This document shows positions 54,381-63,693 of a stretch of 64,000 bases of DNA, one piece after another. A program made the translations under genes and the position numbers. The stretch is from CAVSRC01 sp963785065 (GTDB taxonomy: Bacteria; Pseudomonadota; Alphaproteobacteria; Rhizobiales; Kaistiaceae). Each line of letters opens with the position of its first letter. Position 1 is the first letter of the stretch. The notes below the pieces were generated by a model that saw only the letters and a program-made list of their open reading frames with translations, searched no databases and had not been told where the DNA came from. The stretch covers positions 682,001 to 746,000 of the forward strand of contig CAWATX010000004.1 in NCBI GenBank assembly GCA_963785065.1, in the 5' to 3' direction.

Positions 54381-56318
54381 CTACTCCGCCGGCTCGACCT
54401 CGGCGGCGGTGGCGCGCGGCTTGGCGTGGTCGATCGCCTCGATTTGCTTGGCGGCGCGCAGCGCCTCCTCGGCCTCGGTCGCCTGGCGCTGGCGATTCCA
54501 CATGGAGGCGTAGAGGCCGTCGGCGGCGAGCAGCGCGCGATGGGTGCCGCGCTCGACGATGACGCCGTCATCAAGGACGATGATCTCGTCGGCATTGACG
54601 ATGGTCGACAGGCGGTGGGCAATGACCAGTGTCGTGCGGTCGCGCGAGACGCGGTCGAGCGCCGCCTGGATCTCGCGCTCGGTGTGGATGTCGAGCGCCG
54701 AGGTAGCCTCGTCGAGAACGAGGATCGGCGGGCTTTTGAGCACCGTGCGGGCGATGGCAACGCGCTGCTTCTCACCGCCGGAAAGCTTCAGCCCGCGCTC
54801 GCCGACCTCGGTGTCGTAGCCGTCGGGAAGCCCGGCGATGAAATCGCCGATCTGGGCGACCTCGGCCGCTGCGCGGATGTCCTCCTCGGTGGCGTCTGGG
54901 CGACCGTAGCGGATGTTGTAGGCGATGGTGTCGTTGAACAGCACCGTGTCCTGCGGGACCATGCCGATGGCGCCGCGGAGCGACTCCTGCGTCACGTCGC
55001 GGACATCCTGACCGTCGACGGTGATGCGCCCGCCGGTCACCCCGTAGAAGCGGAAGAGCAATCGCGAGATGGTCGACTTGCCGGCACCGGACGGCCCGAC
55101 GATGGCGACGGTCTGGCCCGGCGGCACGGCGAAGCTGACGCCTTTCAGGATCGGCCGCGACGGGTCGTAGTGGAAGACGACGTCCTCGAAGCGCACGGCG
55201 CCGTGTTCTACGGCAAGCGGCCTGGCGCCGGGCCGGTCGACGATCTCGGGGGGAACCCTGAGCAGGTCGAACATGGCCTCGATGTCGATCAGGCCCTGCC
55301 TGATCTCGCGATAGACGGTGCCGATGAAGTTGAGCGGGATGGCGAGTTGGACGAGCAGCGCGTTGATCAGCACGAAATCGCCGATGGTCTGCTCGCCGTG
55401 CATCACGGCGACGCCCGACATGACCATGCAGACCGTCATGCCCGTGGTGAAGATGACGATCTGGCCGATGTTGAGCCAGGCGAGCGAGGTCCAGATGCGC
55501 ACCGCCGAGCTCTCGTAGCGCGCCATGGCCTGATCGTAGCGGCCGGCCTCCATCCGCTCGTTGCCGAAATATTTGACGGTCTCGAAATTGAGCAGGGAGT
55601 CGATCGCCTTGGAATGGGCGTCCTGGTCGGACTCGTTCATGGCGCGGCGGATCTTGATGCGCCAGTTGGTCGCCCGCACCGTGTACCCGACATAGAGCGC
55701 AATGGTCGCCGCGATGACCGCCAGATAGGTCCAGTTGAACTGATAGGTGATGACGGCCGCGGCGAAGCCGAACTCGAGGAAGGTCGGCAGCGTGTTGAGG
55801 ATGGTGAAGCGGACGACGATTTCGATGCCGTTGATGGCGCGCTCGATGATGCGCGACAGACCGCCGGTGCGCCGCTGCAGGTGGTAGCGCAGCGACAGGT
55901 TGTGCATGTGCACAAAGGTCTTGTAGGCGAGGTTGCGCACCGCGTGCTGGCCGACGCGGGCAAACAGCGCGTCGCGCAGGTTGTTGAACACGTTCATCAG
56001 GATGCGGCCGACGCCGTTGGCGACGATCAGCATGACGGGGACGGTGATCAGCACAGCCAGGCCGATGGTGAGCGTGCCGTTGCCGCCGGCAACGGGGGGC
56101 GTGGTGAGCGCGTCGGTCGCCCATTTGTAGGTGTAGGGCACCAGCACGGTGACCAGCTTGGCAGCGACCAGCACGGCAATCGCCAGAACCACCCTGCCCT
56201 TAAGGTCCGGCCGGTCGCTCGGCCACATGTATGGCCACAGCTCGCCCAGTGTCGCGAACATGGATTTCTGCATAACGGTTCCCGCCGAGGGCGCCGACTT
56301 GCCGCTGGGCCGCCTCAT
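54381..56318 (-). CDS. ABC transporter of the Atm1/HMT1 type
   Basis: A 645-residue half-transporter, with an N-terminal six-TM domain (GRVVLAIAVLVAAKLVTVLVPYTYKWATDAL...) and a C-terminal ATPase with GPSGAGKST, MVPQDTVLFND, LSGGEKQR and ILVLDEATSALD. The sequence ESDQDAHSKAIDSLLNFETVKYFGNERMEAGRY is the characteristic Atm1 signature. It exports glutathione-linked or sulfur-linked compounds or metals. ATG 56318 overlaps the stop of the ArsR gene by 4 bases (ATGA), so both are co-transcribed. Substrate is unknown, though ArsR control suggests metal or oxidant stress. Confidence 0.9.
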   Translation of the reverse strand: MRRPSGKSAPSAGTVMQKSMFATLGELWPYMWPSDRPDLKGRVVLAIAVLVAAKLVTVLVPYTYKWATDALTTPPVAGGNGTLTIGLAVLITVPVMLIVANGVGRILMNVFNNLRDALFARVGQHAVRNLAYKTFVHMHNLSLRYHLQRRTGGLSRIIERAINGIEIVVRFTILNTLPTFLEFGFAAAVITYQFNWTYLAVIAATIALYVGYTVRATNWRIKIRRAMNESDQDAHSKAIDSLLNFETVKYFGNERMEAGRYDQAMARYESSAVRIWTSLAWLNIGQIVIFTTGMTVCMVMSGVAVMHGEQTIGDFVLINALLVQLAIPLNFIGTVYREIRQGLIDIEAMFDLLRVPPEIVDRPGARPLAVEHGAVRFEDVVFHYDPSRPILKGVSFAVPPGQTVAIVGPSGAGKSTISRLLFRFYGVTGGRITVDGQDVRDVTQESLRGAIGMVPQDTVLFNDTIAYNIRYGRPDATEEDIRAAAEVAQIGDFIAGLPDGYDTEVGERGLKLSGGEKQRVAIARTVLKSPPILVLDEATSALDIHTEREIQAALDRVSRDRTTLVIAHRLSTIVNADEIIVLDDGVIVERGTHRALLAADGLYASMWNRQRQATEAEEALRAAKQIEAIDHAKPRATAAEVEPAE

Positions 56319-56620
56319 CGTGCCGGCTCCTCGGCGCCGAGATGGGCCATGGCGTCGACCACGGCCGCCAGCGCGGCGCGGTCGAGGCAGTAGCAGGAGC
56401 GCGGGCCGGCGATTTCGCCATGGATGAGGCCCGCCTGGCGCAGCACCTTCAGGTGCTGGGAGACCGTCGACTGGGCGAGCGGAAGATGGCTGACGATATC
56501 CGTGCAGCAGCAACCGTCACCGCCGACCTGCATGAGGGCGCGGACGATCGTCAGACGCGCGGGATGGGCCAGCGCCTTGATACGGCGGGCAAGGATGCGA
56601 TCCTCATCGTCAAAGGCCAT
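56315..56620 (-). CDS. ArsR family transcriptional regulator
   Basis: A 101-residue winged-helix regulator. HTH residues are CTDIVSHLPLAQSTVSQHLKVLRQAGL. It carries three adjacent cysteines, C37-C39, in GGDGCCCTDI just before the HTH, a possible metal-thiolate or redox site, and further cysteines in PRSCYCL. It likely represses itself and the following Atm1-like gene through the palindrome at 56628-56647. The start is the ATG at 56620. Confidence 0.9.
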   Translation of the reverse strand: MAFDDEDRILARRIKALAHPARLTIVRALMQVGGDGCCCTDIVSHLPLAQSTVSQHLKVLRQAGLIHGEIAGPRSCYCLDRAALAAVVDAMAHLGAEEPAR

Positions 56621-56627
56621 TATCGCT

Positions 56628-56647
56628 CCATCGTAAAATTACGATGG
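56628..56647. promoter_or_regulatory. Palindromic operator of the ArsR regulator
   Basis: A perfect inverted repeat, CCATCGTAA-AA-TTACGATGG (nine-base arms, two-base spacer), lies eight bases before the ArsR start codon, where a repressor would block transcription. Operator function is inferred from the symmetry and location. Confidence 0.7.
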
Positions 56648-56773
56648 AACCCATTAACCCCCATGGGCTGGAATGCAAGACATTTTCCAACAAACTTCAC
56701 AGAGCGGGCGCGCTTTCGCCCCGATCATCGGGCCCTTCTCGCCCTTCTCACCCTCCCACACGAAAGGACGTCA

Positions 56774-57208
56774 ATGACTCGGCCAAAACCCGCCAGGATC
56801 CTCGCGCTCGCCACCCTTCTTTTCGCCGCCGGCTTTGCCGCCCCGTCCGCGTCGGCAGCGGGCCTCGACCAATTCGCGGGGCAATGGCGCTGCCAGTACA
56901 GCGTCGAACCTTTCAACGGCAGCGCGGTGGCGAAGCACTACTGGGAATTCGCCATCATGCTGCAGCCGAACGCGACCTATCAGATGCAGGGCATCTATTA
57001 CAATCCGGTGGTCGGCCAGGTGCCGGTCCAGGGAGACGGCGGCTGGGAGGTGACACAGACCCAGACGGTCCACGTCAAGGGACGCATTCTGCGCCAAGAT
57101 ACCGGCTGGGGTCCGTTCGAGTTTCTGGCGCAGCCCGTCGATGCCCGGAGCCTGGTTCTGAACTTTCGCGGCAACACATCCACCACCCGCATCGTCTGCG
57201 AGCGCTAG
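56774..57208 (+). CDS. Secreted hypothetical protein
   Basis: A 144-residue protein with a Sec signal peptide (ARILALATLLFAAGFAAPSASA) and a mature beta-rich domain starting GLDQFAGQWRC...Y, with AKHYWEFAIMLQPNATYQMQGIYYNP and a closing TTRIVCER. Two Cys (RCQ and VCE) near the ends of the mature part could form a disulfide. I do not recognise the family. AAGGA precedes the ATG. The gene has no operon partner. Confidence 0.7.
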   Translation: MTRPKPARILALATLLFAAGFAAPSASAAGLDQFAGQWRCQYSVEPFNGSAVAKHYWEFAIMLQPNATYQMQGIYYNPVVGQVPVQGDGGWEVTQTQTVHVKGRILRQDTGWGPFEFLAQPVDARSLVLNFRGNTSTTRIVCER

Positions 57209-57259
57209 GCGGGCGCCGGCCCGGCCCGGTCCTCGGACCGGGCTGGGCAATCGATGCGG

Positions 57260-59421
57260 CTATTCCTTCGCGATTTTGGGCGACACCGGCATGATGAAGA
57301 CCTGGCCGGGATAGATCCAATGCGGATTGCGGATCTGGTCCTTGTTGGCCTGGTAGAGCGTCGACCAGGTGATGCCTCGGCCCCAGCTGTCGCGGGCGAT
57401 GCGCCACAGATTGTCGCCCCGCTTGATGATGACCGTCTGCACCTGCGGCAACTGGCCGGAGACGCCGGCACCGGCGGCCGCGCCGGTGTCGCCCGACGCC
57501 CTGAGGGTGGCGACGTCGACGGTCCGATCGAAGGGCACTTCGGCGCGGGCGATCACCGTTCCGTCGGCGCCGGAGACCTGATCGGCGCGCACCTCGTAGC
57601 TCCCCGGCGCGACCTCGTGATGGGTCTCCACCAGCCAGGTCCCTGCCGGCGACGGCTTGGCCTCACCCAGCGGCTTGTTGTCGAGATAGACGCGCACGGT
57701 GTCGTCGGTGGTGGCGGTGCCGGCGATATAGAGCGTGCCGGCGGTATCGGCCTCCACCGCCGAGACGGTGACCACTGGCGCCGGCGGCGCTGGCTCGGGA
57801 GGAGGCGCGGGCTTGGGCGGCGGCGGTTGCTGTGCAACGGCCGGTGCAGCGGGCTTTTCGGGCGGCGTCGGCTGCGCAACGACGGGCGCGGGAGGTTTTT
57901 CGGCCGGCGCGGGCGTCGGCGGCTGGGGCGTGGCGGAAGCAGTCGGCGCCGTTCCCCCTGCGTTGGGCTTGGGCGCCGGAGCGACGAGATCCGGAGACAC
58001 GGGCGCCGGCGACTTCGGTTCAAGCGCCGCCACTTCATTACTCGTCTTGGGCGTCTCGGGTTGGGCAGCTTCTCCGCCAGTTGCCGACGGCTCGGCGGAC
58101 GCCACCTGCTTCTCTCCGGACGCGGCCGGCGCTTCGCCCTTGGGCAATTCAAGCACGCGGCTCGGCTGATCGGGCGAATTGAGCACCACCAGAACGTCCT
58201 TCGAGCCCGGCTCGGGCACCTGCACCGCGACCCGCTGATCGGACAGCGTCGACACGGTGCCTTCCTTCGAGGTCGTGCGAATCGCGAGGTCATGGGTGCC
58301 GGGCTTCAGCGCGTTGTCGAGCGCCAGCGCCCACTCACCGCGGTCATTGGCGGAGGCGGTAGCGACCGCTGCCGGGCCGTCGAGCACTTCAACCTTGGCA
58401 CCGGGCGCGGCCTGGCCAGCAACCACTGTTTCGCCGGTCGGCTCGACGCGCACCACGTCGAATGAGGGTACGACCGGCGGTGCTACCACAGTTGGAGCGG
58501 CAGGCTTCTCGGGCGCCGCAGTGGCTGGCGGCGGCTCGGCGGTGGCCATCTGCCGTTCGTTGGTGGGCGCCGGCGACGCGCCCTGCGGCGGCTGAGCGCT
58601 CGCCTCACCGGCGGGTGGCGCGCCGGCTGCCGGGGCCAGCGTGGCGGGCGTCTCCACCGTGGGCGCGACAGCCATCTGGTTATCGGGGGGGCGGCGCCGG
58701 ATGCCGGCGTTTCGGCCATCGACGGCGCGCTGGTTTGGCCGGCTGGCGGCGTAGCGTTCGCCTGATCTGTGGGCGGTGTGCCCGCTGCCGGGGCTGGTGT
58801 GGCAGGCGTCTCCACGGTGGGCGCGACGGCCATCTGGTTGTCGGGTGCGACCGCGCCGGATGCCGGCGCTTCGGCCATCGACGGTGCATTGGTTCCGCCG
58901 GCTGGCGGCGTAGCGTTCGCCTGATCTGTGGGCGGTGTGCCCGCTGCCGGGGCTGGTGTGGCAGGCGTCTCCACGGTGGGCGCGACGGCCATCTGGTTGT
59001 CGGGTGCGGCGGCGCCGGAAGCCGGCGCCTCGACCGTCGGCGCCGCGGCCTTCGCCTGGTCTGTGGCGGCCGGCGCCGTGGGACTTGCCGCGGTCCCGGC
59101 CGGTGCATTGTCGGCGACCGACGGTGATTCAGTAGCCGGCGGGTTGGCCGGGGCAGCAGCCACGCTGGTGTCGCCAGCGGCGGGCGCTGACGGCGCCTCA
59201 GCCGATGTCCCGCCGGCAGGTGCTTGCGGCTGCTCGGCGGTCAGCGAGGAAGGCGGCACGATCGGCTTGTCGCCGGGCGGCCCCAGATCTTCCGAATCGG
59301 GCGGGTTGCCGAGCATGGTCTGCTGCGGCGGATTCTGGGTGAATTCGTAATAGACCAGCCCGCCAACCAGCAGGATGGCGACGATCAATGCGATGAGACC
59401 GCTCAGTCGGCTATTTTTCAT
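57260..59421 (-). pseudogene. LysM/Ig-like peptidoglycan-binding protein, frameshifted in a G7 tract
   Basis: An N-terminal TM anchor (LSGLIALIVAILLVGGLVYYEF) is followed by a long Ala/Pro-rich linker, then Ig-like strands (RVEPTGETVVAGQAAPGAKVEV; TVSAVEADTAGTLYIAGTAT) and a C-terminal LysM domain (VIIKRGDNLWRIARDSWGRGITWSTLYQANK). The linker carries 53-residue repeats. The two halves are in different frames: the change is at a run of seven G at 58685-58691, where one more G would restore the frame and give about 720 residues. ATG 59421 is the start. It could be a sequencing error or a phase-variable switch. The likely role is cell-wall binding or structure. Confidence 0.8.
58701..59018. repeat. 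159-bp tandem repeats (two full copies) inside the LysM gene
   Basis: Two copies of 159 bp (58701-58859 and 58860-59018) encode the 53-residue PDNQMAVAPTVETPATPAPAAGTPP... unit. A third, degenerate copy of about 85 bases follows at the low-coordinate side and contains the G7 frameshift. The 159-bp length is a multiple of three, so copy number can change without frame loss. Confidence 0.85.
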
Positions 59422-59532
59422 ATGACACCCGATTACCGCGGCAGCCCAGCCAGGCAACTGTAGGACCGGGCTGCAGGAGCCACAAGGTTCGTCACCGGCG
59501 ATTCAGCCAAGCTTGACGGGCGACATATCGCG

Positions 59533-60165
59533 ATGCAACACAGCCTTATGGCCGAATTGAGAAGCATCTGCGTGTATTGCGGGTCGAACACCGGCGCGCG
59601 GGAGGACTATGCACGCATGGCCGAGGCGCTCGGCCGCGCGATTGCCGAATTGGGCACGCGCCTGGTCTATGGCGGCGGCGCCGTCGGCCTGATGGGCATC
59701 CTGGCGCGCGCGGTGATGGCTGCCGGGGGGCCGGTCACCGGCATTATTCCGCAGTTCCTCAAGGACCGCGAGCTGATGCTGCGCGAGGTCAACCACCTCA
59801 TCGTCACGGCCGACATGCACGAGCGCAAGAAGCTGATGTTCGACCGTGCCGACGCCTTCGTGGCGCTGCCCGGCGGCATCGGGACGCTGGAGGAAGTGGT
59901 CGAGGTGATGACCTGGGCGCAGCTCGACCAGCACGTCAAGCCGGTGCTCATCCTCAACCTCAACGGCTACTACGACCCGCTGGTGGAGCTGTTCCGGCGC
60001 ATGGGCGCGGAAGGTTTCCTCAACAAGGCCTTCGCCGGCAGCCACAGCGAGCTGCCGGTGACCTTCGTCGATTCGGTCGAGGCGGTGATCCCGACCATCC
60101 GGGCGGAGCTTGCCCGCACGCCGCAGGCGGCGCTGGAAGCCGGCGACGGGGCACGTTTGATGTAG
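59533..60165 (+). CDS. LOG family protein (TIGR00730, Rossmann-fold nucleotide hydrolase)
   Basis: A 210-residue lysine-decarboxylase-like Rossmann protein. RLVYGGGAVGLMG and the PGGIGTLEE motif mark the LOG/cytokinin riboside 5'-monophosphate phosphoribohydrolase family. It hydrolyses nucleoside monophosphates to base and ribose-5-phosphate. The ATG at 59533 or 59548 (MAELRS) may be the start. It converges on cimA with a five-base gap. Confidence 0.9.
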   Translation: MQHSLMAELRSICVYCGSNTGAREDYARMAEALGRAIAELGTRLVYGGGAVGLMGILARAVMAAGGPVTGIIPQFLKDRELMLREVNHLIVTADMHERKKLMFDRADAFVALPGGIGTLEEVVEVMTWAQLDQHVKPVLILNLNGYYDPLVELFRRMGAEGFLNKAFAGSHSELPVTFVDSVEAVIPTIRAELARTPQAALEAGDGARLM

Positions 60166-60170
60166 GACCG

Positions 60171-61769
60171 TCAGGCCGGCTCGACGCCGGCCTTGAGCAG
60201 CTTGTAGACCACCGAATCGAAGAGCGCCTCGAAGGAGGCATCGACGACGTTTTCCGACACACCGACGGTGAACCACGATTCGCCCGAGGAATCGCTCGAT
60301 TCGATGAGCACGCGGGTCACCGCCTCGGTGCCGCCGTTGAGGATACGCACCTTGTAGTCGGTGAGCTCGAGGTCGGAGATGACGGTGCGGTAGGCACCGA
60401 GATCCTTGCGCAGCGCGCGATCGAGTGCGTTCACCGGGCCGTTACCTTCCGCCACGGTCAGCACGCGCTCGCCGCCGATCAGGGTCTTGACCACCGCCTG
60501 CGAAACCGAGACCAGTTTGCCCAGCGCATTGTGACGGCGCTCGACGCTGACGCTGAAACCTTCCACCTCGAAATAGTCGGGAACGTTGCCTAGCACCCGG
60601 CGGGCGAGCAATTCGAATGAGGCGCTGGCGCCTTCATAAGAATAGCCGATCGCTTCGCGCTGCTTGACCTCGCGCAGGAGCGTATCGAGGCGCGGATCGT
60701 CCTTCCTGACCTCGATGCCCATACGGCCAAGCTCGGCCAGCAGGTTGGACTTGCCGCCCTGGTCGGAGACCAGGATGTGGCGGCGGTTGCCGACCGATTC
60801 CGGCAGGACGTGCTCGTAGGTCTTCGGGTCCTTGGCGATGGCCGAGGCGTGGATGCCGGCTTTGGTGGTGAAGGCGCTGGCGCCGACATAGGGCGCCTGG
60901 CGATCGGGGGCGCGGTTGAGCAACTCGTCGAAACGGTGGGCGAGCGCGGTAAGGCCGCCGAGCCCCTCCAAGGTGACGCCGGTCGCGAAGCGCTCGGCAT
61001 AAGCGGGCTTCAGCAGCAGCGTCGGGATCAGCGACATCAGGCTGGCATTGCCGCAGCGCTCGCCGATGCCGTTGAGCGTGCCCTGGACCTGGCGGGCGCC
61101 GGCGCGCACGGCGGCCAGCGAATTGGCGACCGCCTGATCGGTATCGTTGTGGGCATGGATGCCGAGATGATCGCCGGGCACGACCTTCGTCACCGCGGCG
61201 ACGATCGCCTCCACCTCCTCGGGCAGCGTGCCGCCATTGGTGTCGCAGAGCACCACCCAGCGGGCGCCGGCATCGTAGGCGGCCTTGGCACAGGCAAGGG
61301 CATAGTCCGGATTGGCCTTGTAACCGTCGAAGAAGTGCTCGGCGTCGAGCAGCACCTCCCTGCCCGCCTCCTTGGCCGCCGTCACCGACTGGCGAATACC
61401 GTCGAGGTTCTCCTCCTCGGTCGCGCCGAGGGCGACGCGCACGTGATAGTCCCAGGTTTTCGCGACGAAGCAGATCGCGTCGGCATGGGCCTCGATGAGG
61501 GCGCGCAGGCCCGGATCGTTCGATACGCTGACGCCGGCGCGCTTGGTCATGCCGAAGGCGGTGAAGGCGGCGCGGCTGGTGCGCTTGGCTTCGAAGAAGG
61601 CCGTGTCGGTCGGGTTGGCACCGGGATAGCCACCCTCGACATAATCGATGCCGAGCTCGTCGAGCAGGCCGGCGATCTGCACCTTGTCCTCCAGCGTGAA
61701 GTCGATGCCGTTGGTCTGGGCACCGTCTCTCAGCGTTGTGTCGAAGAGATAGAGACGCTCTTTACTCAT
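60171..61769 (-). CDS. cimA: (R)-citramalate synthase
   Basis: A 532-residue alpha-isopropylmalate-synthase-family enzyme. LFDTTLRDGAQTNGIDFT (metal and substrate site), HLGIHAHNDTDQAVANS (metal His residues) and NGIGERCGNASL mark the TIM barrel. The C-terminal LeuA-dimer regulatory domain includes YEGASASFELLARRVLG and the final VGVSENVVDASFEALFDS. It condenses pyruvate and acetyl-CoA to citramalate in an isoleucine route that bypasses threonine. The Asp and Thr-Thr substrate-site pattern at the N-terminus and length fit CimA. Confidence 0.92.
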   Translation of the reverse strand: MSKERLYLFDTTLRDGAQTNGIDFTLEDKVQIAGLLDELGIDYVEGGYPGANPTDTAFFEAKRTSRAAFTAFGMTKRAGVSVSNDPGLRALIEAHADAICFVAKTWDYHVRVALGATEEENLDGIRQSVTAAKEAGREVLLDAEHFFDGYKANPDYALACAKAAYDAGARWVVLCDTNGGTLPEEVEAIVAAVTKVVPGDHLGIHAHNDTDQAVANSLAAVRAGARQVQGTLNGIGERCGNASLMSLIPTLLLKPAYAERFATGVTLEGLGGLTALAHRFDELLNRAPDRQAPYVGASAFTTKAGIHASAIAKDPKTYEHVLPESVGNRRHILVSDQGGKSNLLAELGRMGIEVRKDDPRLDTLLREVKQREAIGYSYEGASASFELLARRVLGNVPDYFEVEGFSVSVERRHNALGKLVSVSQAVVKTLIGGERVLTVAEGNGPVNALDRALRKDLGAYRTVISDLELTDYKVRILNGGTEAVTRVLIESSDSSGESWFTVGVSENVVDASFEALFDSVVYKLLKAGVEPA

Positions 61770-61778
61770 GGTGTTTGC

Positions 61779-62264
61779 TCAGGCCGCCGGCGGCCAGGCC
61801 TCCGTATCGTGATCCGGGTGTTGGTGATTGGTGCGGGCGATGGCCCCGGTGCGTTCGGGGTTGTCATCTTCGGTGGTGACATCGCCGGGGAGCGCGGCGA
61901 GCGCGGCGAAATAAGGCAGCCGCCCCTCGATGCCGTATTGTCTGGCGGGCACGACCTTCGCCGGCTCGTCGAGCGAACCGATGGCGATGTAGACCGGCCC
62001 GCCATCGAGATCGCGGATGGTGAGCGGCGTGCCGCAGTTGCGGCAGAAACCACGCTCGCTCGGGTCCGAACTCCTGAAAACGGTGATTTCCCCGCGCGTG
62101 ATCTCGAACTTGTCGGGCGGCACGCAGCAGAACGGCGCGAAGAAGGAGCCGAAGGCCTTCTGGCACATGCGGCAGTGGCAGATATGCGGATTCGTCGGCG
62201 GCTCGTGCAGGGCATAACGCACCGCACCACATTGGCAGCCGCCGGTGAGACGAAAATCAGCCAT
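61779..62264 (-). CDS. GFA/CENP-V family zinc protein, copy 1
   Basis: A 161-residue Mss4-like zinc protein. The zinc ligands lie in GGCQCGAVRY (C10, C12), HICHCRMCQKAFGS (C29, C31, C34) and GFCRNCGTP. Members include glutathione-dependent formaldehyde-activating enzyme. It ends with the NHQHPDHDTEAWPP motif shared with the next three genes. It overlaps the next gene upstream by 8 bases. Its exact activity is unknown. Confidence 0.88.
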   Translation of the reverse strand: MADFRLTGGCQCGAVRYALHEPPTNPHICHCRMCQKAFGSFFAPFCCVPPDKFEITRGEITVFRSSDPSERGFCRNCGTPLTIRDLDGGPVYIAIGSLDEPAKVVPARQYGIEGRLPYFAALAALPGDVTTEDDNPERTGAIARTNHQHPDHDTEAWPPAA

Positions 62265-62754
62265 GGGGGCGCTCCTCGGGCGGCCACACGGCCGTATCGT
62301 GGTCGGGATGCTGATGGTTGGTGCTGCCGATGCGGTGCCGCATCTCGGGATTGTCGGCATAGGTCGCCCGGTCGCCCGGAAGCGCGGTCAGACCGGAAAA
62401 CCACGCGACGCGACTCTCATTGCCGTACTGGATCACCGGCGGCACCCTGTCCGGCTCGTCGAGGCTGCCGACGAGAACGCCGATATCGTCGCCATCCGGA
62501 TAGTCGAAGGTCAGCGGCGTGCCGCAGGCGCCGCAGAAGCCACGGCGGCCGACATCGGAGCTCATGAAATGGCTGATCGTGCCGCGTGTGACTCGAAACT
62601 CCAGCTTCAGCACCGGACAGACAACGGCGAAGGGACCGCCCACTGCCTTCTGGCACATGCGGCAGTGACAGACGTGGACGTTTTCGGGCCGCTGATCGAG
62701 GGCATAGCGCACGGCGCCGCACTGGCAGCCGCCGGTGAGACGGAATTCAGCCAT
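62257..62754 (-). CDS. GFA/CENP-V family zinc protein, copy 2
   Basis: A 165-residue paralogue of the preceding protein. GGCQCGAVRY, HVCHCRMCQKAVGG and GFCGACGTP hold the zinc ligands, and the C-terminal NHQHPDHDTAVWPP is kept. It differs in the middle (KLEFRVTRGTISHFMSSD), so it may have another ligand. It overlaps copies 1 and 3 by 8 bases each, indicating one transcript. Confidence 0.88.
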   Translation of the reverse strand: MAEFRLTGGCQCGAVRYALDQRPENVHVCHCRMCQKAVGGPFAVVCPVLKLEFRVTRGTISHFMSSDVGRRGFCGACGTPLTFDYPDGDDIGVLVGSLDEPDRVPPVIQYGNESRVAWFSGLTALPGDRATYADNPEMRHRIGSTNHQHPDHDTAVWPPEERPHG

Positions 62755-63220
62755 GGTCTTGCCCCTGTGGCGGCCACACGGCCGTGTCGTGATTGGGATG
62801 CTGGAAATTGACAATCCGCGCTTGGAAGGCCGCAACGGCCTTTGGGTCGGGCTCCGGCAGAAGGGTCAGCGTTTCGAGGAATGGCAGGCCGGCGTGCTTG
62901 TCGAACTGCCGCGTCGGCGGCGCCACCCCCGGATCGTCGAAGGCACCGGCGGCCATTTCGTAATCGTCGTCATCGCCCAGATAGAACAGAGGCGTTCCGC
63001 AGTCTCCGCAGAAGCCGCGTTGCGCCAGGTTGGACGAGCGGAAGAGCGACGGCGTGCCGCGGGTCCATTCGACCGCCTCGACCGTGATCAGGGGCGCGAA
63101 ATAGTTCCCGAACGCCTTCTGGCACATGCGGCAATGGCAGACGGCGGAATCCTTGATCCCTGCGACGCGGAAACGCACCGCGCCGCACTGGCAGCCGCCG
63201 GTGAGACGGGTCGTGGTCAT
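62747..63220 (-). CDS. GFA/CENP-V family zinc protein, copy 3
   Basis: A 157-residue paralogue with GGCQCGAVRF, AVCHCRMCQKAFGN, GFCGDCGTPL and the end motif NFQHPNHDTAVWPP. ATG 63220 overlaps the stop of copy 4 by 4 bases. The frame is open further upstream but that sequence belongs to copy 4. Confidence 0.88.
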   Translation of the reverse strand: MTTTRLTGGCQCGAVRFRVAGIKDSAVCHCRMCQKAFGNYFAPLITVEAVEWTRGTPSLFRSSNLAQRGFCGDCGTPLFYLGDDDDYEMAAGAFDDPGVAPPTRQFDKHAGLPFLETLTLLPEPDPKAVAAFQARIVNFQHPNHDTAVWPPQGQDHG

Positions 63221-63693
63221 TGCGGGACACCTCCGGCCGGTGGCCACGTCTCGGTGTCGTGGTCGGGGTGCTGGTTGGAGTGGATGCCGGCCACGAAGTC
63301 GAGCCATTCGTCGCTCGGATCGTCCTTGATCGGCAGACTGGTCAGCGTGTCGAAGAACGGTTGCTTGTCGGTCATATTGACCTGAATGACCGGCGCCACC
63401 TTTGCCGGATCGTCGAAGGCGCCAATTGCCAGTTCCAGCCCGTATTTGGTCTCATAGGCCAGAGGCGTGCCGCACTCGCCGCAAAAGGCACGGCGAGCGC
63501 GGTTCGAACTCTGGAACCATTTCGGTTCGCCACGCGTCCAGCGCCCGTCATGAGAGCTGACCAGCGGGCCGAAGAAGCTACCGAAGGCCTTCTGGCACAT
63601 GCGGCAATGGCAGATCGACGCCCGCCCGACTTTCTCGGTGGCGAAGCGCACCGCACCGCACTGGCAGCCGCCGGTCAGAGGCACTTCGGTCAT
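63217..63693 (-). CDS. GFA/CENP-V family zinc protein, copy 4
   Basis: A 158-residue paralogue with GGCQCGAVRF, SICHCRMCQKAFGS, AFCGECGTPL and SNQHPDHDTETWPP at the end. Its start overlaps the VOC gene stop by 4 bases (ATGA). It is the first GFA gene of the leftward run. The four copies probably arose by tandem duplication and then diverged. Confidence 0.88.
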   Translation of the reverse strand: MTEVPLTGGCQCGAVRFATEKVGRASICHCRMCQKAFGSFFGPLVSSHDGRWTRGEPKWFQSSNRARRAFCGECGTPLAYETKYGLELAIGAFDDPAKVAPVIQVNMTDKQPFFDTLTSLPIKDDPSDEWLDFVAGIHSNQHPDHDTETWPPAGGVPQ

